Positions 57,887-64,000 of a DNA stretch of 64,000 nucleotides are shown one piece after another. A program made the translations under genes and the position numbers. The stretch spans positions 1,550,001 through 1,614,000 of the forward strand of contig CP075369.1 of assembly GCA_019454205.1 (NCBI GenBank). The letters are read 5' to 3'. Numbering within the stretch: position 1 is the first letter of the stretch; every line of letters begins with the position of its first letter. This stretch comes from Xanthobacteraceae bacterium. Lineage in GTDB: Bacteria > Pseudomonadota > Alphaproteobacteria > Rhizobiales > Xanthobacteraceae. Below the pieces are notes generated by a model. That model was not told where the DNA came from. It ran no database searches and worked only from the letters and a program-made list of their open reading frames with translations.

Positions 57887-59074
57887 TTACTTCTCTAGAC
57901 GCTGCAACAGGACCTCGGTGGGATTGCCATCCGGCACCATTCCGAATTTAACCTGTAATTCGCGGATGCGGTCGCGGAGATCGAAGTCGATCTGGCCGAC
58001 CGTATTGTTCACAGGAATGCTGAGTGCCTGCATCCGCTTTTGCAGCCAGATCCGCCGCTCTCGCGGCAGCGGCGGATCGTTCGGCCATGTCCCGGCGAAC
58101 GCTCCGCGTCCGCGCAAACGGTCTGCGGTATTCGCAACTGCGAGCGAATAGGCGTCCGAGATATTATAGGTCTTGATGGCTTCGTAGTTCTTCGTGATCA
58201 GAAAGCCCGGTCCGTTCGCCCCGCTCGGAAAAAACAGAATCGCGTTGCCTTCCGCTGGCAGCTTGCCGCCGTCAGCGCGTTTCACGCCGAGCGCATTCCA
58301 TTCGCGGAAGGAGTTGCGGCTGACGCGGTAATCGAAGCCCTGCGGCACCGTTACCTCGAAACCCCATGGTAATCCGCGCTCCCAACCGTTCTTGCGGAGA
58401 TAATTGGCAATGGAGCCAAGCACGTCGGGCACGTTGGTCCAGATATCGCGCCTGCCATCGCCGGACTGATCGACCGCGAACTTCAAGAAACTGGTGGGGA
58501 TGAATTGTGCCTGTCCCATCGCCCCGGCCCATGAACCGCGCATCTTCTCGCGGGTAATATGTTCCTGTTCCAGAATCTGGAGCGCCGCGAGCATTTCATT
58601 GCGGAAGAAGTCGTCGCGATAGCGCGCATGCGCGAGGGTCGCCAGCGAGCGGATCACGTCCTTGCCGCCCGTGAACGAGCCGTAGCCCGTCTCCAGTCCC
58701 CAGATCGCAACGATGACATGGCGGTCGACGCCATACTGTTTTTCGATCGCGGCCAGCGTATCCGCCCACTTCTCCGCGTTCTTTCTGCCACCCGCCACCA
58801 ATCCACCGGTGACACGGCCGCGGAGATATTCCCCGATTGGCTTATTGTATTCAGGCTGGCGCTTCGTGAGGGGAAGGATTTCCGCATCGGGGGTCAATCC
58901 GGCAACCGCGGCATCGAAGGTTTCGCGCGATACGCCCAGCTTGCGCGCATCCGGCCACAACGCCGAGAGGAACGAGCGAAAAGTTCCGGAACTTTTTTCC
59001 TGGGCGAAAGCGCCGCCAGCACCAAGGATTACGGTCAGGAACAAGACAGAGACGAGTCGTGAATTCGCAAGCAT
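57887..59074 (-). CDS. lytic murein transglycosylase (MltB-like, with peptidoglycan-binding domain)
   Basis: 395 residues from ATG 59074. Signal peptide VSVLFLTVILGAGGAFA. SLT_2 domain with catalytic Glu in VAIWGLETGYGSFTGGKD, GSWAGAMGQAQFIPTSFLKF and GDGRRDIWTNVPDVLGSIAN; C-terminal peptidoglycan-binding domain (IDFDLRDRIRELQVKFGMVP and EVLLQRL). It belongs to the MltB/Slt-like family. The frame runs 28 codons upstream without a better start. It is divergent from the hybrid kinase gene, 106 bases away. Confidence 0.92.
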   Translation of the reverse strand: MLANSRLVSVLFLTVILGAGGAFAQEKSSGTFRSFLSALWPDARKLGVSRETFDAAVAGLTPDAEILPLTKRQPEYNKPIGEYLRGRVTGGLVAGGRKNAEKWADTLAAIEKQYGVDRHVIVAIWGLETGYGSFTGGKDVIRSLATLAHARYRDDFFRNEMLAALQILEQEHITREKMRGSWAGAMGQAQFIPTSFLKFAVDQSGDGRRDIWTNVPDVLGSIANYLRKNGWERGLPWGFEVTVPQGFDYRVSRNSFREWNALGVKRADGGKLPAEGNAILFFPSGANGPGFLITKNYEAIKTYNISDAYSLAVANTADRLRGRGAFAGTWPNDPPLPRERRIWLQKRMQALSIPVNNTVGQIDFDLRDRIRELQVKFGMVPDGNPTEVLLQRLEK

Positions 59075-59180
59075 CGCATTGCATAGCACGCCTCTTCTTC
59101 TTACGCAGAGGCCTGTGTTTGTTCGCAAGGAATGTTGTAGGAATATTGTAAGAGACAATGCCTGCCAGCCCCGGAAACCG

Positions 59181-61025
59181 ATGCCCTACAAATCCCTGAA
59201 CCTTCCCGCGCCGCGCCGTGGTATCCAGTCCGTATTGCTTGGGCTGGGTTTTGCGCTTCTGGTTCTGGTGGTCGGTGCGTTCGCATGGCTTGCGAAACAG
59301 CAGGCCGACGACAATGCCGACGTGCGGCGCGTCCTCGAAATGCAGGCAAGGTTCACGAAAGCATTATCGCTCCTGCAAGATGCCGAAACCGGCCAGCGCG
59401 GTTACCTGCTCACAGGTAATCCCGATTATCTAAAGCCATACGAAGGCACGGCCGCTGCGTTCGATGAGGAGCTAACCCTTATCGCCAAGCTGATTAAGCG
59501 CCAAGAACGGGCCGTACAGCTTGCCGGCATCCGGTCACTTGCCGAAAAAAAATTCTCCGAACTGCAGACCACCATCGATCTTTTTAAAAAAGGCGAGCGC
59601 GAAGCGGCGTTGGCGCTGGTGCAGACCGATCTTGGCAAGCGCCTCATGGATGACGTCCGCGAGATGATCAACCAGATGCACGCGTTCGACGACAGGATTC
59701 TTAAAGAACGTCTCGCGGAAACCGACGAAACCACACGGAAACTTTGGTGGGGCGTACTTGCCTCGGTCTTGCTCGTGCTGGTCATGATTTTCGCCGTCTT
59801 CACCATCATGTCCCGCTACATCCGCGAACTTGTCTCCGAGACGGCAAAACGCGCCAGCGCCGAAACCCGTATCCGCCAGATGCAGAAGATGGAAGCGGTC
59901 GGACAACTCACCGGCGGCATCGCGCACGACTTCAACAACATGCTCGCCATCGTCATCGGCTCTCTGAGCCTGATGCAGAAACGTCTCGCCCGCGGCGATA
60001 CCGACGTATCCAAGTATTCGGACGCAGCGATGGAAGGCGCGCAACGCGCGGCCACCCTCACCAGCCGCTTGCTCGCGTTCTCTCGTCAGCAGCCGCTACA
60101 GCCCGCGACGCTCGACCTTAACAAGCTGGTCGCAGGCATGTCGGAACTACTCCGCCGCACCATCGGTGAAAACGTGCAAATGGAAACGGTGCTTGCCGGC
60201 GGCTTGTGGCGCACTCACGCCGATCCGGGCGAAGTCGAGAATGCAATTCTTAATCTTTGCGTAAACGCCCGCGATGCGATGCCCGGCGGCGGCAAGCTAA
60301 CCATCGAAACCGCGAATTGTTATCTCGACGAAGCGTATTCTTCCGAACATCCCGGCGTGCCCGCGGGACAATATGTACTGATTGCGGTATCGGACACCGG
60401 AAGCGGAATGTCCACGGACATCGCGAACCGCGCCTTCGATCCCTTCTTCACGACCAAGCCCACCGGCAAAGGCACCGGCCTCGGTCTTTCACAAGTCTAT
60501 GGCTTCGTGAAACAGACCGGTGGCCATGTGAAGATCTATTCTGAGGTCGATCACGGCACGACCATCAAGATCTACTTGCCGCGCACGCAGCGTGCGGAAG
60601 ACATCGTGTCCACACAGCCGAAACCCGCTCTGCCAACCGGGGATCCCACGGTCATTATTCTCGTGGTCGAAGATGAGGACCGCGTGCGTCTTGTCAGCGT
60701 CGCCGCCCTGCGCGAACTCGGCTACACCGTGCTGCACGCGGACTCCGGTCCTTCCGCGCTGGAAGTCCTGAAGAAAAATCCCGGCGTGAATCTGCTGTTC
60801 ACCGATATCGTGATGCCGGGGATGAACGGCCGCGCGCTCGCTACCGAAGCGGAAAAACTCAATCCGGGCATGAGGATTCTCTATACCACGGGCTATACCC
60901 ACAACGCCGTCGTGCATAACGGCGTTGTGGATTCCGATGCGCAACTGATCGTGAAGCCTTACACCATCGATCAGCTCGCCCTCAAAGTACGCGAAGTGCT
61001 TGCCGGCGAAAGCCGTCGAAGCTGA
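59181..61025 (+). CDS. CHASE3-domain hybrid histidine kinase
   Basis: 614 residues from ATG 59181; the frame is open far upstream through the antisense of mltB. Two membrane helices (SVLLGLGFALLVLVVGAFAW; WWGVLASVLLVLVMIFAVFT) enclose a CHASE3 sensor with QDAETGQRGYLLTGNPDYL. HisKA: GGIAHDFNNMLAIVIG with phospho-His249; HATPase_c: NLCVNARDAMPGGGKL, DTGSGMSTDI, GTGLGLSQVYGFVKQTGG. C-terminal receiver with Asp542 in LLFTDIVMPGMNG and KPYTIDQL. Signal and target are unknown; no response-regulator gene is adjacent. Confidence 0.93.
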   Translation: MPYKSLNLPAPRRGIQSVLLGLGFALLVLVVGAFAWLAKQQADDNADVRRVLEMQARFTKALSLLQDAETGQRGYLLTGNPDYLKPYEGTAAAFDEELTLIAKLIKRQERAVQLAGIRSLAEKKFSELQTTIDLFKKGEREAALALVQTDLGKRLMDDVREMINQMHAFDDRILKERLAETDETTRKLWWGVLASVLLVLVMIFAVFTIMSRYIRELVSETAKRASAETRIRQMQKMEAVGQLTGGIAHDFNNMLAIVIGSLSLMQKRLARGDTDVSKYSDAAMEGAQRAATLTSRLLAFSRQQPLQPATLDLNKLVAGMSELLRRTIGENVQMETVLAGGLWRTHADPGEVENAILNLCVNARDAMPGGGKLTIETANCYLDEAYSSEHPGVPAGQYVLIAVSDTGSGMSTDIANRAFDPFFTTKPTGKGTGLGLSQVYGFVKQTGGHVKIYSEVDHGTTIKIYLPRTQRAEDIVSTQPKPALPTGDPTVIILVVEDEDRVRLVSVAALRELGYTVLHADSGPSALEVLKKNPGVNLLFTDIVMPGMNGRALATEAEKLNPGMRILYTTGYTHNAVVHNGVVDSDAQLIVKPYTIDQLALKVREVLAGESRRS

Positions 61026-61041
61026 CCTGACAGACCTTCGT

Positions 61042-61413
61042 TTAAAACTTGGCCTGAACCGTCTCGTTGCTATCGTTGGTGATCTGCACGGCCCCGCGAA
61101 GCGGTGCCTTCAGCTCGACGGGCGAAGTACCGATCAGCACGTTGTCGCCCTTTGGCGCGAGCGAAATGCGCTGCGCCTTGCCATTGACGACCAGCACCGC
61201 AGTACCCTTGAACCCCTTCGTGCTGACGGGTTTTTCACCGTGATCGGTAACGAACACCTCCAGCGTATTGCCGCGCGCGACGGCTTCGACATGATAATTC
61301 CCTGCGTCGGTCTGCTGGCCGCCGTGCTTTCCTTTCTCCGGCGCATGTGCGAGCGCGCCCGCGCCGAGCGAAAGCAGTGCCACGAAAGCGAGTGCTGCAA
61401 GTTTCTTCGTCAT
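61042..61413 (-). CDS. small periplasmic protein next to an RND metal pump
   Basis: 123 residues from ATG 61413 with GGAG six bases upstream. Signal peptide KLAALAFVALLSLGAGALA; mature start HAPEKGKHGGQQTDAGNYHV is His-rich, then ARGNTLEVFVTDHGEKPVST and NGKAQRISLAPKGDNVLIGT. It resembles the small proteins encoded beside CusA/CzcA pumps and may bind metal in the periplasm; that is inference from location and the His-rich start. It sits 15 bases downstream of the pump gene on the same strand. Confidence 0.7.
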   Translation of the reverse strand: MTKKLAALAFVALLSLGAGALAHAPEKGKHGGQQTDAGNYHVEAVARGNTLEVFVTDHGEKPVSTKGFKGTAVLVVNGKAQRISLAPKGDNVLIGTSPVELKAPLRGAVQITNDSNETVQAKF

Positions 61414-61427
61414 CGTTTTCTCCATGG

Positions 61428-64000
61428 TTAGAAGGCTTCAACTGAACGGGTTTGATTGGTTGCCTGCACTTCGTGGCGAATCCGCTCCAGCGGCTTCTCG
61501 CCGTAGCGCAGGAACAGAACGGGCGTGAGAACGGCATCGAGCAGCGTGGCGCTGATGAGACCACCGAAGATCGTGACCGCCACCGGGTGCAGGATTTCCT
61601 TCCCCGGCGAGCTTGCGTCGATCAGCAAAGGCACGAGCGCGACACCGGCGGCGAGCGCCGTCATCAGCACCGGCGTCATCCTCTCCAGCGAACCCCGCAC
61701 CACCAGCGCAGGTCCGAACGCCATCCCTTCCCGCAAGGAAAGGTTGATGTAGTGGCTGATCTTGAGAATGCCGTTGCGGGTAGCGATTCCGGTCAACGTC
61801 ACGAAACCGATCATCGAGGCGACCGACAGCGACAGGCCGGTGAGCCATAACGCAACGACGCTGCCGACCAGCGCGAACGGTACGCTGCCGAGGATGATGA
61901 AGGTCAGCACCGGCGAACGATAACGGCTATAGAGCAGCGCGAGGATCAGCAGCAACGAGATGCAGGAGAGCGCCGCGATGGTTCGCGTTGCGCTGCGCTG
62001 CGCCTGATAGTTTCCTTCGAGCACCGCATAGAACCCTTGCGGCAATTTCGTGCCGTCGATCTCGCGCTGGATTGCCGCCGCGATGGATGCGATGTCGGAA
62101 CCGTCGGTATTCGCGAAGACCGCAATCCGGCGTTCCCCGTTTTCACGCTGAATCTGGTTCGGACCGTCGGTCTCGCGGATTTCCGCGATCTGCTTCGCAG
62201 GAATCCATCCGCTCGGCGTCTGGATCAGGTACTCGCTTAGCCCCTGCGTCGTGCGAATGCGTTCGGGCAGCCGGATCACGACATCGTAGCGGCGATAGCC
62301 ATCGACCACGCGTGAAACTACCCGCCCGCTGGAGAGGCGGCTGATCTGCTCGACGATGGCCGCAGGCTGCACGCCATAGAGGGCCGCTTTCTTGTGATCG
62401 ACGCGGATTTCCAGATGCGGGATTAAAGCCTGTCGTTCGATTTGCAGATCACGCAACCCCGGCACGGATTCCAGTTTCGCGCGCAAAGCGGCCGCTTCGC
62501 GGCGCAGGCCGTCGAGATCGTCGCCAAAGATTTTTACCGCGATTTCGGCGCGCACGCCGGAAAGCATGTGGTCGAGCCGGTGCGAGATCGGCTGGCCGAT
62601 GTTCACCGCGACCGGCAAGAGCGAAAGCCGCGACCGGATTTCTTCGGCAATCTTCGGCTTCGACGCATCGCGCGTCATTTCGACTTCGATATCGGAGACG
62701 TGGACGCCTTCCGCATGTTCGTCGAGTTCGGCGCGGCCGGTACGCCGCCCGACCGTTTTCACGCCCGGTATTTCGAGAATGAGCCGTTCGGCCACCGCGC
62801 CGATGCGGCTGGACTCAGCCAGCGAGATGCCCGGATTGAAGGACATGTTCACAGTGAACGTGCCTTCGTTGAAGGGTGGCAGGAACGAACGGGGAAGCAG
62901 GAATGCGCCGATCACCGCCGAGACGACGAGCACGCCCGCCAGCGTCATCACCATGCGTTGCCTGGCCAATGCAAAGTCCAGCAGCGCGCGGTTCTTATTC
63001 TTGAGCCACGTCACCACCCTGCTCTCGCGCTCGTGCAGCGATTTCATGCCGGGGAGCATGTAATAGGCCATCACCGGCGTCAGCGTGATGGACACGAACA
63101 GGCTCGCGAGAATCGCGACGATGTACGCCTGCCCCAGCGGCACGAACAGCCGCCCTTCGATGCCAGACAATGCGAACAGCGGAATGAAAACCAGAATGAT
63201 CACCAGCGTGGCGTAAACGATGCCGGAGCGCACTTCCTGACTCGCGGTCACCACCACCTCGAACACGCTGCGCGGATTCCCCGCCGCTGCGTTCTCGCGA
63301 AGCCGCCGGAAAATGTTTTCGACGTCCACCACGGCGTCGTCGACCAGTTCGCCGATGGCAATGGCAATGCCGCCGAGAGTCATGGTGTTGATCGACAACC
63401 CCGCATAATGAAATATCAAGGCGGTAATCAGGATCGAGACCGGGATTGCAGTCAGCGAAATCGCAGTCGTCCGCCAGTTTTGCAGGAACAGGAATAGAAT
63501 GACCGCGACCACGACGATTGCCTCGGCCAGCACCGTCTCCACGTTCCCGACCGAAGCCGAGATGAAATCGGCCTGCCTGAAAACCGGCTGATCGAGCTTG
63601 GTACCTTCGGGCAGCACGGTTGCGAGTTGTTTCAGCGCGTCTTCCAGTTTGCGTGTCAGGCTCACCGTATCGACATTCGGCTGTTTTTCGACAGAAACGA
63701 TGACGGCCGGATTTCCCATGTAACCGGCGTCACCGCGCTTCATGCGGGCGCCGTATTCGATTTCGCCAAGCTGGCGCAGATAAATCGAGCCGGAAGCATC
63801 GGTTGCGACCACGAGATTGCGAAGATCGTCGAGGCTGGTGGAGCGCGCGATGCCGCGGATCAGATATTCGCGCGAGCTTTGATCGGTAAAGCCGCCGCCA
63901 AGATTGGCGCCGAACGACGTCAACGCGCGCTCGATCTGCTCGTGCGAGACGTTGAACGCCCGCAGCGCGACCGGATTGATAGAAATGCGGAACTGTTTCA
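61428..64000 (-). CDS. CusA/CzcA-family heavy-metal efflux RND permease, 5' end cut off
   Basis: The visible frame runs to the window edge without a convincing start; upstream codons KQFRISINPVALRAF continue the protein, so its N-terminal part is missing. Motifs of the HME-RND family: membrane segments SVGNVETVLAEAIVVVAVIL, FHYAGLSINTMTLGGIAIAI with GELVDDAVVDVENIFRRLRE (charged residues of helix 4), SHRLDHMLSGVRAEIAVKIF, LSVASMIGFVTLTGIATRNG and a C-terminal VALVPLLIDASSPGKEILHP. HVSDIEVEM and HAEGVHV belong to the porter domain. It exports metal ions such as Cu+, Zn2+ or Co2+; the metal is not fixed. Periplasmic and outer-membrane partners should lie beyond the right edge. Confidence 0.92.
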   Translation of the reverse strand, partial: KQFRISINPVALRAFNVSHEQIERALTSFGANLGGGFTDQSSREYLIRGIARSTSLDDLRNLVVATDASGSIYLRQLGEIEYGARMKRGDAGYMGNPAVIVSVEKQPNVDTVSLTRKLEDALKQLATVLPEGTKLDQPVFRQADFISASVGNVETVLAEAIVVVAVILFLFLQNWRTTAISLTAIPVSILITALIFHYAGLSINTMTLGGIAIAIGELVDDAVVDVENIFRRLRENAAAGNPRSVFEVVVTASQEVRSGIVYATLVIILVFIPLFALSGIEGRLFVPLGQAYIVAILASLFVSITLTPVMAYYMLPGMKSLHERESRVVTWLKNKNRALLDFALARQRMVMTLAGVLVVSAVIGAFLLPRSFLPPFNEGTFTVNMSFNPGISLAESSRIGAVAERLILEIPGVKTVGRRTGRAELDEHAEGVHVSDIEVEMTRDASKPKIAEEIRSRLSLLPVAVNIGQPISHRLDHMLSGVRAEIAVKIFGDDLDGLRREAAALRAKLESVPGLRDLQIERQALIPHLEIRVDHKKAALYGVQPAAIVEQISRLSSGRVVSRVVDGYRRYDVVIRLPERIRTTQGLSEYLIQTPSGWIPAKQIAEIRETDGPNQIQRENGERRIAVFANTDGSDIASIAAAIQREIDGTKLPQGFYAVLEGNYQAQRSATRTIAALSCISLLLILALLYSRYRSPVLTFIILGSVPFALVGSVVALWLTGLSLSVASMIGFVTLTGIATRNGILKISHYINLSLREGMAFGPALVVRGSLERMTPVLMTALAAGVALVPLLIDASSPGKEILHPVAVTIFGGLISATLLDAVLTPVLFLRYGEKPLERIRHEVQATNQTRSVEAF

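Noticed and set aside
1..64000. CRISPR arrays, insertion sequences, transposase or integrase genes
   Set aside because: No regularly spaced repeats, DDE/HUH motifs or recombinase genes were seen anywhere in the window.

Overview
The window is about 64 kb of GC-rich alphaproteobacterial chromosome. The gene order, together with a Porin_2-family porin, an LdtR-type MarR regulator, an H+-pumping pyrophosphatase, the isobutyryl-CoA/valine genes and several small alphaproteobacterial orphan families, points to Hyphomicrobiales (Rhizobiales), probably near Bradyrhizobium or Xanthobacteraceae. I cannot name a genus from sequence alone. Most of it is core housekeeping DNA; two AT-rich patches (24.36-25.79 kb and 53.0-54.4 kb) look acquired.

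Layout. 0-1.8 kb: the end of a secreted COG3904-like protein, a winged-helix/alpha-beta hydrolase fusion and a small orphan. 1.8-6.3 kb (minus): merR, ihfA, fabH, plsX, a DUF177 (YceD-like) protein and a ubiquinol-cytochrome c chaperone that probably starts at ATT. 6.4-9.1 kb: bamE, then hppA converging on it. 9.3-15.2 kb (minus): thiL, nusB, ribH, ribE, ribD, nrdR, glyA and a DUF6898-like protein. 15.3-17.7 kb: an unusual fusion of a methyl-accepting chemotaxis signalling domain to a C-terminal UrtA-like binding domain. 18-23.2 kb (minus): ldtR, a CDF metal exporter and a valine-catabolism cluster (isobutyryl-CoA dehydrogenase, 3-hydroxyisobutyryl-CoA hydrolase, a DUF6163-like membrane protein, mmsB). 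23.3-24.4 kb: hemB.

24.4-25.8 kb is a small AT-rich islet: a SIR2-superfamily protein followed by five tRNA-like cores (Gln, Glu and Val on the minus strand, Ser and Arg on the plus strand). Their anticodon arms are largely kept but their 3' halves are missing. 25.8-30.6 kb: a GrdB-like protein, tiny membrane proteins, an SH3-LprI-MliC lysozyme-inhibitor-like protein, a glycine-zipper protein, an amphi-Trp protein and bpt. 30.7-33.5 kb: a DsbD-like reductase with a partner redoxin. 33.6-37.3 kb: a sitABCD-type manganese/zinc ABC importer behind a promoter framed by two matching palindromes exactly 50 bp apart. 37.3-49.9 kb is a conserved core run: parC, recO, HIT protein, era, rnc, lepB, acpS, pdxJ, rsh, rpoZ on the minus strand; a NYN protein and UdgB on the plus strand; then smpB and dapA. 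50-53 kb: a soluble lytic transglycosylase and an alpha/beta hydrolase.

53.0-54.4 kb is a second AT-rich patch: a tightly coupled minus-strand operon of one SAM methyltransferase and three tiny membrane proteins. 54.5-61 kb: a porin, a cytoplasmic chemoreceptor, an MltB-like transglycosylase and a CHASE3 hybrid histidine kinase. 61-64 kb: a small periplasmic protein and a CusA/CzcA-type RND pump that runs off the window edge.

Functional assignments rest on motifs and family resemblance read by eye; no database search was possible. Best candidates for something undescribed: the MCP-UrtA fusion, the SIR2 plus truncated-tRNA islet, the methyltransferase plus micro-membrane-protein operon, and the ATT start.
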